A DNA stretch of 64,000 nucleotides from Blastomonas sp. (GCF_030373265.1 NZ_JAUCZC010000017.1:25508-89507), one strand, 5' to 3'; counted from the stretch's first letter, positions 55,425-64,000 are shown. Numbers and translations: made by a program. Notes: generated from the letters alone by a model not told the origin.

Positions 55425-55817
55425 AACTCACCGGGCGTTTTAGTGAGCGTTGAAGCCTTTTGCGTGGTGGCGCAGTACCGGCTCTGTGCAGGCGAATCAA
55501 ATCTTAGCATGGCTCTCCTTGAATGCCACCTGGACTTTTTGACATGCAGCCCCGTCTATTTCTGGTCGGTCGCTTAAAGGCGGGTTTGGGCACAGGCGAA
55601 AGTTTGCGAGCGTTCCCCAGTTGCAGAATACTGTGTCGGCTGTCGACCCAAAATCGGTCACTGAGTTGAGCGAAGGTCATCGTCCGCTTCCAACAGAAGC
55701 TGACGCTGGGTGGCTCGAGGTTTAATGGGCGTTTGCTTTGAGACAGGTTTGTCCACCGCGCCAATGGTTGCCCGTTAGGAAATATATGGCTTCATTGCTG
55801 CCGCTGAAGCGTCCTAT

Positions 55818-57176
55818 TCATGTCCAGCGAAGCGTCACGACCAACCCAGGCGCACTGTTCACGAACTCCAGGTCGCACCGATGCCAGTCGGCGATAGCGG
55901 CGACGAGGCTCAGGCCCAGACCGTCGCCGCCTGCGTTGCGTCCGGCAGCGCCGCGGAAAAACCTTTCAGTCACATAATCAGCTTCGCCCGACGTCAGCCC
56001 CGGACCGTCGTCGCAAACGGAAAGAAAGGTCCCGTTCGGATCGGTGCCGGAGAGAATCGTTACCCGTCCCTGCGAATGGCCAAACTTTATGGCGTTATAG
56101 ACAAGGTTGGACAGCGCCTGGAACAACAGGTCGGCGTCCCCGTCGATCGCCGCATCACCTTGGCTCGAAACGTTGATGGCGATGCTGCGCCGATCTGCTT
56201 CGGGCCGGTAATAGTCGTATACATCCTCCGCCAGCACCGCGAGATCGACGGACTTGATCCGGGCCTCATACCGTCGGCCTTCTACCCGCGAGATTCGCAG
56301 CGTCGCGTCAAGGATGCGGTTCAACCGTTCTGCTTCCTGCATGGCGGCGAACAACGATGATTTGCGCGGTTCAGACCCCAGCATATCCAGATCGACGCGG
56401 TCGAGATGACCGATCAACCGGGTAAGCGGTGTTCGCAGCTCATGCGCAGCGCTGTCGGATACGCGCCTGACCGCCTCGAACAACATTTCGATGCGTGAGA
56501 GCATCACGTTCAGCGTGCCGGCAAGCCGATCGAAATCGTCACCAGTCCCCTTGATCGGCACGCGCTGACTCAGGTCTCCATCCATCACCATAAGCGCGGC
56601 GCGATTGATCGCATCGAGCCGTTTGGTGATGGCTGCGGTCATCAGCAGAGCACCGCAAATGCCGAGGAAAATCGTTCCACCAATCAGCCACAATGATGCC
56701 GCGCGCAGCTGCTCTTCGCGGGCAAGCACCTCATCGGCATCCCAAGCGGTCAGCAGACGGGCACCGTCTTTCAGCGTGCCGTCCCTCAGGATCGCATAAT
56801 GATCGATCTCCTCTCCTTCGACAAAAGTATCGGCTTCGACCTCAAGCCACCGGCTCTCCTGCCTGCTCGGCCAGCTCGGCAGGTTTGCTACTATCGTCCG
56901 ACCGTCACGACCGACCAGCGCAAAGAAATGATCGCGCCCGCCTGCCCCCTGTTCACGGGCGCGCAGCGCATCGATCAGGGCAGCCCTACCGCTGGTTTCG
57001 TCGATCGCCTGCATCGCCACGAAATCACGATCCGCCAGCCCCCTTATCGCCAGGCGCGGTTGATGCACACTGATCCAATAGTAAGCTGTGCCCAGTAGCG
57101 TGACCGAGAGGCAGAATGTCCCTGCGTAAAGGATGGTCAGACGGACCGAGAGGCTCTTGAGGAGATATCCGGTCAT
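55818..57176 (-). CDS. Sensor histidine kinase
   Basis: A 452-residue kinase. Transmembrane helices at about 12-35 and 162-184 enclose a periplasmic sensor domain of about 125 residues. HAMP region, then the H-box DSAAHELRTPLTRL with His245, the N-box ALSNLVYNAIKFG, G1 VCDDGPGLT and G2 GDGLGLSLVAAIADWH. It overlaps the response-regulator stop by ATGA, so the two form one operon. The branch resembles kinases responding to envelope or metal stress; signal unknown. Confidence 0.93.
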   Translation of the reverse strand: MTGYLLKSLSVRLTILYAGTFCLSVTLLGTAYYWISVHQPRLAIRGLADRDFVAMQAIDETSGRAALIDALRAREQGAGGRDHFFALVGRDGRTIVANLPSWPSRQESRWLEVEADTFVEGEEIDHYAILRDGTLKDGARLLTAWDADEVLAREEQLRAASLWLIGGTIFLGICGALLMTAAITKRLDAINRAALMVMDGDLSQRVPIKGTGDDFDRLAGTLNVMLSRIEMLFEAVRRVSDSAAHELRTPLTRLIGHLDRVDLDMLGSEPRKSSLFAAMQEAERLNRILDATLRISRVEGRRYEARIKSVDLAVLAEDVYDYYRPEADRRSIAINVSSQGDAAIDGDADLLFQALSNLVYNAIKFGHSQGRVTILSGTDPNGTFLSVCDDGPGLTSGEADYVTERFFRGAAGRNAGGDGLGLSLVAAIADWHRCDLEFVNSAPGLVVTLRWT

Positions 57177-57850
57177 TGCCGCACGATATAGCCCACGCCG
57201 CGCAGCGTATGGATGAGACGTGATCTGCCGCCCGATTCCAGCTTGGTGCGCAGACGGCTTACGTGCTGGTCGATGACGTTGGTCTGTGGATCGAAATTAT
57301 AGTCCCACAGATTTTCGAGCAGCATCGACCGGGTCACCACACGCCCGGCATTGCGGACCAAATACTCGAGAAAGCGGAACTCCCGCTGGGTGAGGTCGAT
57401 CCGCATGCTGGATCGTTGCGCAGTGTGTGCGATCAGATTGATTTCCAGATCCGCGAAACGCAGCACGGTCTGCTCACTGGTCGCGCTTACGCTACCGCGT
57501 CGTGCCAGGGCCTCGACCCGCGCCAGAAGCTCCGACATGGCGAAGGGCTTGGACAGATAGTCGTCCGCGCCTGCCTGAAGGCCCTTTACTCTCTCGTCCA
57601 CATCGCTGAGCGCACTCAGCAGCAACACTGGAGTGCGGTCGTCGGTTGCCCGCAAGACGTTCACAATCTTCAGGCCATCGACCGACGGCAGCATGCGGTC
57701 GAGGACGATCAGGTCGTAGACTTCGCAGGAGGCTCGAACCAGCGCCTCCTTGCCATCGGATTGCCACTCGACGATGTGCCCGCGTTCCTTGAGACCCGAG
57801 GCGATGTAGCTGGCGACGTCATGATCGTCTTCGACAAGAAGTATGTGCAT
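57173..57850 (-). CDS. OmpR-family response regulator
   Basis: A 225-residue regulator starting at ATG 57850 (MHILLVEDDHDVASYIASGL); longer in-frame sequence upstream is not protein-like. Phosphoacceptor Asp51 in IVLDRMLPSVDG, Lys in DDYLSKPFA, and a winged helix with VIDQHVSRLRTKLESGG and TLRGVGYIVRQ. It precedes and overlaps its kinase gene. It is divergent from the envelope polymer cluster, which could be a target. Confidence 0.93.
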   Translation of the reverse strand: MHILLVEDDHDVASYIASGLKERGHIVEWQSDGKEALVRASCEVYDLIVLDRMLPSVDGLKIVNVLRATDDRTPVLLLSALSDVDERVKGLQAGADDYLSKPFAMSELLARVEALARRGSVSATSEQTVLRFADLEINLIAHTAQRSSMRIDLTQREFRFLEYLVRNAGRVVTRSMLLENLWDYNFDPQTNVIDQHVSRLRTKLESGGRSRLIHTLRGVGYIVRQ

Positions 57851-57984
57851 GGGGGCAGTCTGATCGTTCCGATATGCGCAGCCAGTCCAGCCAAGACCAG
57901 TTTGCCGCTCCTGTAAACCTCCAATATCTACAGCGACATCATCGGGCTTCACGAGCACTCGTCACGGTTGAGGCTCTTTCCGTC

Positions 57985-57994
57985 CAAACGTTTG
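57985..57994. promoter_or_regulatory. Palindrome CAAACGTTTG
   Basis: A perfect 10-bp palindrome in the AT-rich part of the 200-bp divergent region between the response regulator and the polymer cluster, followed by an AT-rich ATGTTATAAAC that could be part of a promoter. Confidence 0.3.
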
Positions 57995-58050
57995 CAAAAA
58001 CAAATGTTATAAACATCGTCCCGTCAGGCGCATGGGCCATGCGATGATGG

Positions 58051-58950
58051 ATGCACGCAACGCTCTCTTCAAACCTGGCCGGATACGAAGGCGCACCTTG
58101 CCGCGATGTCACCGTCGGCTGGACCGCTGTGGTTCTGGCCGGTCAGCGGCCGGGCGTCGATCCGGTCGCGGCCCATTTCGGCATGCGGACGAAATCGCTG
58201 GTGCCGGTGCGCGGCGAACCGATGCTGCTTCGCGTTCTGCGGACGCTGCTGCACACGCCTGGAATCGCGAAAGTGCTGGTGCTTGCGCAGGACATCGACG
58301 AGCAAATGACTCATCCCGCATTGCTGGCCTTGCGATCCGACCTGCGCGTCGTGGCGTGCAGATCGGGTGCCACGATCAGCGGCAGTGTGCTTGATGCCAT
58401 CGGCAGAGGCGACATCCAGTGGCCCGTCCTTGTCACTACGGCCGACAACGTCATGCTGACGCCTGAGACCACACATGAATTCATGCGCGGGTTGACAGGC
58501 CAGGACGTCGCCATCGGACTGGTCGAGCGATCCCGGCTCGAGGCGGCATGCGGCCCGAGCACGCGCACATGGCTGCGCTTTGGCGATGGTGCCTTTACCG
58601 GCGCGAATCTGTTTGCACTGAGGTCAGTGCGCGTCGCACCTTTGCTGCGGTTCTGGGAGACCGCCGAACACGACCGCAAGTCGATGCTCAAGCTTGCCGC
58701 GCGCTTTGGACCGGTGCTGCTTCTAAAGATCCTGCTTCGCCGGCTCACCTTGCACGCGGCGTTGACTGCGGCCGGACAACGATTGGGGCTGGATGTTTCC
58801 CCTGTGCTGCTGACTGACGGACGAACGGGCGTCGATGTTGACAAGCCGGAGGATCATGCGCTTGTCGAAAGGCTGTTAGCCGAACAGGCGGGAACCAGCG
58901 CATCCGATATGGCTGGTTGCCCTGTGACGCTTCCCGGCATGCCGGCCTGA
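58051..58950 (+). CDS. Nucleotidyltransferase (MobA-like NTP transferase)
   Basis: A 299-residue protein. The nucleotide-binding start is TAVVLAGQRPGVDPVAAHFG with KSLVPVRGEPMLLRVL, matching the NTP_transf_3 family, and VLVTTADNVMLTPE carries the metal-binding Asp. The C-terminus has TGVDVDKPEDHALVE. It probably activates a phosphorylated alcohol or sugar as a CDP or other nucleotide derivative. It opens an envelope polymer cluster, followed by a HAD phosphatase and a CDP-glycerol-transferase-like gene. Confidence 0.85.
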   Translation: MHATLSSNLAGYEGAPCRDVTVGWTAVVLAGQRPGVDPVAAHFGMRTKSLVPVRGEPMLLRVLRTLLHTPGIAKVLVLAQDIDEQMTHPALLALRSDLRVVACRSGATISGSVLDAIGRGDIQWPVLVTTADNVMLTPETTHEFMRGLTGQDVAIGLVERSRLEAACGPSTRTWLRFGDGAFTGANLFALRSVRVAPLLRFWETAEHDRKSMLKLAARFGPVLLLKILLRRLTLHAALTAAGQRLGLDVSPVLLTDGRTGVDVDKPEDHALVERLLAEQAGTSASDMAGCPVTLPGMPA

Positions 58951-58994
58951 TGGCCCGCTGAAACCATAATGCCAATGTCTGGGGAAGACTGCCT

Positions 58995-59654
58995 GTGAAG
59001 GCCATCGCGCTCTATGATCTGGACCGCACCGTCACGGTAGCTCCGACCTTTACGCCCTTTTTGGTGCATATGGCCGTGCGCCGTGGCGGCTGGAGGCTTG
59101 CATTGCTGGCCTTATGGGTTCTGGCCATGCTGGGCTACAAGCTGGGCCTGTATGGCCGGGATGGCCTCAAGCGCTTCGGTCTGTGGCTGATGGTGGGCCG
59201 CGAGGTCCGTAATCAGCGCCTGCAACCATCGATCGATGCCTTTGTCGATCAGCAGATCGCACGCAACGTCCGCCCCGGAGCGCTTGAGCAGATCGCCAAG
59301 GACCAGGCTTCGGACGTTCTGCTGGTGCTGGTCACCGCCGCGCCGGAAATCTACGCCTCTGCGATGGCTGACCGGCTCGGTTTTGCTGTATGCATCGCGA
59401 CGCGCCACAAGCGCTCCGCCGACGGTGCCTTGCTGGCGGAGATCGATGGCCGCAACAATTACGGGGCCGAGAAGGTCCAACGAGCAGAAGCCTGGTTGCG
59501 GGAAAGCGGCCTCGATCGCGCCGAGCTGTTCATCACGGCCTATACCGACCATGCCAGCGATGCACCGATCCTCGACTTTGCCGATGAGGGCGTGCTCGTG
59601 GGCCGCTTTGCCAAACCCTCGGCGCGCTGGCAGCAAGTTGACTGGGGCAGATAG
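58995..59654 (+). CDS. HAD-IB-type phosphatase
   Basis: A 219-residue HAD hydrolase starting with GTG at 58995. Motif I is ALYDLDRTVT with both catalytic Asp, motif II LVLVTAAPEIYA, and motif III/IV YGAEKVQRAEAW with YTDHASDAPILDFAD. It resembles phosphoserine phosphatase-like HAD-IB proteins. A hydrophobic stretch (residues about 32-50) might attach it to the membrane. It likely dephosphorylates an intermediate of the polymer pathway. Confidence 0.88.
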   Translation: MKAIALYDLDRTVTVAPTFTPFLVHMAVRRGGWRLALLALWVLAMLGYKLGLYGRDGLKRFGLWLMVGREVRNQRLQPSIDAFVDQQIARNVRPGALEQIAKDQASDVLLVLVTAAPEIYASAMADRLGFAVCIATRHKRSADGALLAEIDGRNNYGAEKVQRAEAWLRESGLDRAELFITAYTDHASDAPILDFADEGVLVGRFAKPSARWQQVDWGR

Positions 59655-59721
59655 TGGACCGTATTTCACCGTCTTGTCGCAGCACGCGGGCGCAGTTCGA
59701 GACCGGGGGGCAACTGCGCCT

Positions 59722-60888
59722 GTGAAACGCATCTGCTTCCTGTTCAACCACGACCAGACGCACCAGCTCGCGCACAGCCTGCCCATTGCGGTGCAGATGC
59801 TGGCACAGGGCGGCAACGAGATCGTGCTGGCCTATACGAGCGACGCTATCGGCCAGGAGCTTGCCCGACTGGGCGGGGTGGAACTGGCAGGTGCCAGCAT
59901 GATCCGGCTGGGGCTGAAATCGCCCGTCGCCCGCTTCGCCGCCGTTTGGCTCGATAGCGCCGTGCCCGCGACCAAGGCGCTGCTCTATCGTGATAATCTG
60001 GACTTCTTTCGCAGTTTCGACGCGCTTGTCGTATCCGAGAAGACATCGCTGCTGCTCAAGACGCGATACGGGCTCGACAGGCTGACGATCATCCACACGC
60101 GGCACGGAGCCGGCGACCGCGCCATCGGCTTCAATCGGCAGAGCGCGCTGTTCGATCTCGTGCTGGTGCCGGGGGACAAGATCCGTCAGCGGCTGATCAA
60201 AGAGGCGGGACTTGCCCCGGACAGGATCGCGATCTGCGGCTATCCCAAGTTCGATCTGTGTGCCGACAACCGCTTTGCCGACAGCTTCCCCGAGCCGCAT
60301 CGACCCGTAGTGCTGTATAACCCGCATCCGTCGCCGAAGCTGTCGAGTTGGCATCGCCATGGGCGGGCGGTGCTCGACGCATTTGTGGGTCAGGATCGCT
60401 ACAACCTGATCTTTGCGCCGCATGTGATGCTGTTTGCCCGCAAATGGACCGTGACCATCGATCCGCCTGCCGTCGCGCGCGTCCAGCCTCCCGGCGCCGC
60501 GGTATCGGCTTCTTCACATATTCATCTGGACCTCGGCAGCGGTGCCAGCAGCGACATGTCCTATACCAACCGCGCCGATCTCTATCTCGGCGATGTCAGC
60601 AGCCAGGTCTACGAGTTCCTGCGCGCGCCGCGGCCATGCCTTTTCCTCAACAGCCATAACTTGGCCTGGCGGAACGACCCCAATTATCTGCACTGGACCG
60701 CAGGGCCGGTCATCGAGACCCCCGACCGCCTGATCGAGGCGATCGACCGTGCGTTCGCAAGCCAGGCCGAATATCGTGCGCAGCAGTATCGCCTGCTCGA
60801 CGATACCTTTTCGGTCTCGCCTGAGCCTTCCGCATTGCGTGCTGCGCGCGCCATCGAAGCCTTTCTCGCCACGGACGGCGACCGTTGA
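59722..60888 (+). CDS. CDP-glycerol glycerophosphotransferase-like protein
   Basis: About 388 residues from GTG 59722; upstream in-frame sequence lies in the HAD gene. The N-terminal CFLFNHDQTHQLAHSLPIAV is followed by TIIHTRHGAGDRAIGFN, GLAPDRIAICGYPKFDL, VVLYNPHPSPKLSSWHRHG and YLGDVSSQVYEFL, the layout of the Glyphos_transf (TagB/TagF-like) family. Those enzymes add glycerol-phosphate units to wall polymers. A similar phosphodiester transfer to a surface glycan is likely here. Confidence 0.8.
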   Translation: MKRICFLFNHDQTHQLAHSLPIAVQMLAQGGNEIVLAYTSDAIGQELARLGGVELAGASMIRLGLKSPVARFAAVWLDSAVPATKALLYRDNLDFFRSFDALVVSEKTSLLLKTRYGLDRLTIIHTRHGAGDRAIGFNRQSALFDLVLVPGDKIRQRLIKEAGLAPDRIAICGYPKFDLCADNRFADSFPEPHRPVVLYNPHPSPKLSSWHRHGRAVLDAFVGQDRYNLIFAPHVMLFARKWTVTIDPPAVARVQPPGAAVSASSHIHLDLGSGASSDMSYTNRADLYLGDVSSQVYEFLRAPRPCLFLNSHNLAWRNDPNYLHWTAGPVIETPDRLIEAIDRAFASQAEYRAQQYRLLDDTFSVSPEPSALRAARAIEAFLATDGDR

Positions 60889-60890
60889 AC

Positions 60891-62204
60891 ATGAGCCGGA
60901 TCGCGCGCAATCTCGGCTTGCTCATGTCCGGCAAGACCGTCGCCGGGCTGATCAGCCTAATCTATATCGCGCTGTCCGCGCGCATGCTGGGCGTAACCGA
61001 TTATGGCGTGCTCAATCTCGTGCATGGCTATGCGACCTTCATGGGCGCGCTGATCGCGTTCTCTGGCTTCCACCCGGTGGTCAGCTTCGGAACCCAGGCA
61101 CTGCACGAGCAGGACTTGGGGCGGCTCAGCCGGTTGCTGGCGTTCATGGCGTTGCTCGAATTCGGCATGGCGCTGATCGCCATCATCTTGACGGCAGCAC
61201 TCGCCTATCCGATCGGTCTGGCGCTGGGATGGTCGTCCGAAACAATCGCCTTCGCACCGATTTACAGCCTCGCCATACTGGCGACCGTCCGCGCGACACC
61301 CTGGGGGCTGTTGCAGATTACCGGCCGGTTCGATCTGATCGCCGCGCATCAGGCTATTATGCCGCTGGTTCGTCTCGCCGGAACGCTGCTCATCCTGGCC
61401 TCAGGTGGCGGGCTTCAGGCGTTCCTGATCGTCTGGCTGGTGGCGTCCGTTGCAGAAGGTTTGTCGATGTGGGCCATCGCCTGGTGGGTGTGCCGCATCC
61501 GCGGCATCAGCCTCGTTTTGCCCGGCTATGAGACGCTGAGCTCGGCCATCGCTGAAAACCCAGGAATTCTTCGTTTCTTGACAATTACGAACTTCGACCA
61601 GACTTTGCGGGAGTTCGCACCCAAGGCCATACCGCTGATCATCGGCTGGGTCTCCGGTGCGGCGGCGGCGGGACTCTACGCTCTGGCGGTCCGCATCGGG
61701 GCTGTGCTGACCCAACCTCCGCAACTGCTGGGCCAAGCCGCCTTTTCGGTCATCCAGAAGCAGGTCGCGGCCGGGGAGATCGACCGAGCGCGCCGGACCA
61801 TCGATCGCGCTGCCCGGTTGGTGCTGCTGGCAGGCGCAGCCGTCGCAGCGCTTATGAGCATCGGCGCGCGGCAGATCATTGCGCTGGTGGCAGGCCCGGA
61901 TTTCCTCGCAGGGGCAATGCTGCTGGTGCTGATCCTCGCGGCCAGAGCGGTCGCTGCGGCAACGCCCCTCTGGTCCACCGCGCTGACATCGCTGGGGCGG
62001 CCAGGCAGCAGCTTGCAGATAAATCTCACCTGCAATCTGCTGACGTTGCCCCTGCTGCCGCTGCTGCTCGGCATGGCTGGCACCGAGGGCGCAGGCTACC
62101 ATGCGATGATCCAGGCGGTCTGTTTCGCGTCGATGCTCTGGTTCGCCACCCGGCAGGCGATTACATCAACCATCAAAGGGGCCAAAGATGCAACGGCTTG
62201 CTGA
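60891..62204 (+). CDS. Polysaccharide flippase (Wzx/MATE-like)
   Basis: About 437 residues with some twelve to fourteen helices. The N-terminal NLGLLMSGKTVAGLISLIYI and ARMLGVTDYGVLNLVHGYA are typical of oligosaccharide flippases. ATG 60891 is preferred; a TTG at 60885 overlaps the previous stop. It would carry a lipid-linked glycan across the inner membrane. Sits 2 bp after the transferase gene. Confidence 0.9.
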   Translation: MSRIARNLGLLMSGKTVAGLISLIYIALSARMLGVTDYGVLNLVHGYATFMGALIAFSGFHPVVSFGTQALHEQDLGRLSRLLAFMALLEFGMALIAIILTAALAYPIGLALGWSSETIAFAPIYSLAILATVRATPWGLLQITGRFDLIAAHQAIMPLVRLAGTLLILASGGGLQAFLIVWLVASVAEGLSMWAIAWWVCRIRGISLVLPGYETLSSAIAENPGILRFLTITNFDQTLREFAPKAIPLIIGWVSGAAAAGLYALAVRIGAVLTQPPQLLGQAAFSVIQKQVAAGEIDRARRTIDRAARLVLLAGAAVAALMSIGARQIIALVAGPDFLAGAMLLVLILAARAVAAATPLWSTALTSLGRPGSSLQINLTCNLLTLPLLPLLLGMAGTEGAGYHAMIQAVCFASMLWFATRQAITSTIKGAKDATAC

Positions 62205-62979
62205 TTTCTGGCGCTATGGCGTGCTCAAGACCTGGCGCAAGGCAGTGGCCGCGACAATGTCGCCCGTTTACGCTGCGCTGCATCGTTCGACCGACCGAGA
62301 TCCCGGCGTCTTTGTCAGCCGCTATGGGGTGAAGATGACGGGCAATTGGCGCGACCGCACGTTCCGCTATTGCATGTTCGCAACTTATGGCAACGACCTT
62401 GCCGACATTCTCGCCGCGCAGGACCGGGACTTCCAGTTCATCGACATCGGCGCGAACCAGGGGCTTTACAGCCTGCTGGCAGGGATGAATCCGCGCTGCC
62501 GACGGATCGTCGCGTTCGAGCCCGTTCCCGCGACCTTCGCTATGCTGCGCGGCAACATTGCAATCAACAACCTTGCCGACCGCGCCAATCTGCACAAGCT
62601 GGCCATCGCAGCCGAGGCAGGGCGGACCGTCATCAAGGTGAATCAGGCGCATTCTGGGACGGCAAGCCTTGCCGACCAGTCGAGCTATGCCGTCAGCGAG
62701 GAAGTCACCATCCAAACCATCAACGCGCCTGTGCTCGATCAAATCCTCAGCACCGAATGGCCAGGTATCGTCAAGATCGACGTCGAAGGACTCGAACAGC
62801 AGGTCATCACCGAACTGGCGCGCGCTCGCAGCTTCCACGCCGTCTCGGGAATTTTCTATGAGATCGACGAGCGCTGGAGCGATGCAACGGCTATTCGGTC
62901 CCAGCTTGAAAGAGCGGGCTTTCGTAATTTTCGACGCTATGGTCGCGGTCATCATTATGATGTCTATGCCCAGCGGTAG
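62188..62979 (+). CDS. FkbM-family methyltransferase
   Basis: A 263-residue SAM-dependent methyltransferase. The SAM-binding motif FIDIGANQGLYSLLAG, then RIVAFEPVPATFAMLRGNI and the FkbM signature IVKIDVEGLEQQVITEL are clear. It likely O-methylates a sugar in the surface glycan. It overlaps the flippase gene by 17 bp and is the last gene of the cluster. Confidence 0.9.
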   Translation: MQRLADFWRYGVLKTWRKAVAATMSPVYAALHRSTDRDPGVFVSRYGVKMTGNWRDRTFRYCMFATYGNDLADILAAQDRDFQFIDIGANQGLYSLLAGMNPRCRRIVAFEPVPATFAMLRGNIAINNLADRANLHKLAIAAEAGRTVIKVNQAHSGTASLADQSSYAVSEEVTIQTINAPVLDQILSTEWPGIVKIDVEGLEQQVITELARARSFHAVSGIFYEIDERWSDATAIRSQLERAGFRNFRRYGRGHHYDVYAQR

Positions 62980-63449
62980 AAGTCGTCCTATCTCAGCACA
63001 CGTGATCTACGCATAAAGAAAGCATTGCCTTACATTGGCGGCAGTTTCGGTTCATTGGGAACGGCTGTTATTGGGGCAACCCTGCCGTTCCGAGGCAACT
63101 ATGCGAACGGCAGCTTCGTCCCAGAATCGGCACTTCGAGCCGACCTTTGCTGGCGTCTATCCCAAGAGGGGCCGGCTCACTGTGCTGAGTTCGATGCCAA
63201 CCCCTCCAATTCGACTATTCTCTTGGTGACTTGGCGCAAGAATGCTTTGCGCAACCGAACTTCGCGCAATTCTGCCTTTGTCGGCATGGATGCGCAGCTT
63301 GGCCGCGGACTGCACGCCACAGTGTGCCAAGGCTCGTCAGCACAGCTGCGATACCTGGCAGAGGCGACCCATCGATAATGACCATTGCAGACTCCTTCTG
63401 ATGGAGCCATGTTCTATGTTTGTTCTCAAGTAGGAAAGGCGATTCAGCA
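62980..63449. other. Non-coding region of atypical composition
   Basis: About 470 bp with lower GC than the neighbouring genes. A 117-codon open frame exists (63025-63378) but its text resembles no family, has no clear ribosome binding site and shows biased, non-protein-like composition, so no gene is called. Confidence 0.4.
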
Positions 63450-63785
63450 GTGAGCGTCACGATTTCTCCTGTGCCGGGGAAGCCGCACATTCAGGTCAGC
63501 GGCGATATCCAAGCCGTCCTGCAGGTCCCGTTTGACGACGACGACCGGTTCCTCGTCGGGATCAGCGATTGCACCTTGCTGGTTGGCACTTACGACGAAC
63601 AGCTGCGATGTTCCTGGTCAGTAGCGCGCGAGGGCGCTGCCATCGTGCGGATCCAAGGCGAACGCGTCGATCTGCATTGGTCTGTCGAATGGATCAACGT
63701 CGGCCTCTACAACGGCGCGATGATCGACCGTTCCGAGCTTGCACCCTTGCCACTGTTTCCTGAACTCGACCGGCACGCCGCCTGA
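63450..63785 (+). CDS. Small hypothetical protein
   Basis: A 111-residue acidic protein starting with GTG 63450, with GGAAAGG upstream. It looks like a beta-rich fold: ISPVPGKPHIQVSGDIQAVL, DDRFLVGISDCTLLVGTYD, VDLHWSVEWINVGLYNG. No family is recognised. It converges with the AlpA-like gene 3 bp away and, like it, probably belongs to a mobile element. Confidence 0.6.
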   Translation: MSVTISPVPGKPHIQVSGDIQAVLQVPFDDDDRFLVGISDCTLLVGTYDEQLRCSWSVAREGAAIVRIQGERVDLHWSVEWINVGLYNGAMIDRSELAPLPLFPELDRHAA

Positions 63786-63788
63786 TCG

Positions 63789-63998
63789 TCAGTCGCCGAC
63801 CTCATAGAACATCGGGTTACGCAGCCATTCCTCGATAGCCGATTCCCGCCACCCGCAGCATCGCTCTGCAAGTTTGACCTGCCGGGGGAACGTGCCCGCC
63901 TGGATTTTGCGGTATAGAGTCGCTCTGGACAGCCCCGTGCGATCAAGCACGGTGTTGAGCCTCAGGAACCTGTCGGGTGCATGGGATGCCATGGCCAT
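63789..63998 (-). CDS. AlpA-family excisionase-like regulator
   Basis: A 69-residue DNA-binding protein, FLRLNTVLDRTGLSRATLYR then IQAGTFPRQVKLAERC and ESAIEEWL, the MerR-like winged helix of AlpA proteins. These regulate or assist excision of P4-like and other integrative elements and usually lie near an integrase. The start could be ATG 63998 or 63992; the frame may extend past the window edge. Confidence 0.85.
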   Translation of the reverse strand: MAMASHAPDRFLRLNTVLDRTGLSRATLYRKIQAGTFPRQVKLAERCCGWRESAIEEWLRNPMFYEVGD

Positions 63999-64000
63999 TG

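Larger units (their letters stand above)
55098..55817. other. AT-rich non-coding stretch
   Basis: About 720 bp without a supported gene. Composition around 55260-55400 is much richer in A and T than its neighbours. It contains a tRNA-3'-end-like segment (55327-55346), a 12-bp-period repeat (55402-55424) and short open frames that resemble nothing recognisable. It may be the scar of an excised or decayed integrative element. Confidence 0.5.

Noticed and set aside
63025..63378. A 117-codon plus-strand frame after the FkbM gene
   Set aside because: No ribosome binding site, no recognisable fold and unusual composition; likely non-coding.

Overview
The window is a GC-rich (roughly 65%) chromosomal or large-replicon segment. 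The mix of TonB-dependent receptors, acyl-CoA dehydrogenases, tandem TetR regulators, Tat-exported oxidoreductases, a YcbB-type L,D-transpeptidase and a cold-shock gene followed by a tiny conserved-looking ORF suggests a sphingomonad alphaproteobacterium. The genus cannot be fixed from the sequence alone. No rRNA, complete tRNA, CRISPR array or intact insertion sequence was seen.

Layout, left to right. (1) 1-7.7 kb: the end of a tandem TetR regulator, then a leftward operon of three acyl-CoA dehydrogenases and two MFS permeases, which looks like uptake and CoA-dependent oxidation of an organic acid or steroid-like compound. (2) 8-14.2 kb: an MFS permease, two TetR regulators (one fused to an extra N-terminal DNA-binding domain), a TonB receptor with an operator-like palindrome inside its promoter, and a glutathione S-transferase. 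(3) 14.5-18.5 kb: a cold-shock gene with a hairpin at its ribosome binding site, a small hypothetical gene, a decayed histidine-kinase fragment, two divergent L,D-transpeptidase-type genes and a PHB-depolymerase-like esterase. (4) 18.7-24.3 kb: a tight four-gene rightward operon of Tat-type amidohydrolase, tri-haem cytochrome c, 2Fe-2S subunit and molybdopterin subunit, i.e. a periplasmic hydroxylase coupled to a hydrolase.

(5) 24.4-35.4 kb: a catabolic island with an FMN L-2-hydroxyacid dehydrogenase, GntR and AraC regulators, an MFS permease, a FAD D-2-hydroxyacid dehydrogenase, a TonB receptor, an SDR, a carboxylesterase and a divergent ROK kinase. Paired 15-bp palindromes of the form ACCTATCnGATAGCT occur upstream of both the regulator unit and the TonB-receptor unit. 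I infer one regulon for uptake, ester cleavage and oxidation of both enantiomers of a 2-hydroxyacid. (6) 35.5-46 kb: a ferric-reductase-like protein split over two frames, a cytochrome b561, a two-component system, a heavy-metal RND efflux operon (adaptor, pump, TolC-like) and a VIT1-type transporter. GTCAG-N6-GTCAG direct repeats lie upstream of both the cytochrome and the efflux operon and are probably read by the local response regulator. (7) 46.5-55.1 kb: a kdp potassium-uptake locus in the unusual order kdpF-kdpB-outer-membrane gene-kdpA-kdpC-kdpD-kdpE. (8) 55.1-57.9 kb: an AT-rich stretch with a tRNA-3'-end-like sequence and a short direct repeat (possible scar of an integrative element), then a second two-component system. 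(9) 58-63 kb: an envelope polymer cluster (nucleotidyltransferase, HAD phosphatase, CDP-glycerol-transferase-like enzyme, flippase, FkbM methyltransferase). (10) The right edge carries an unknown small protein and an AlpA-type regulator, typical of integrative elements.
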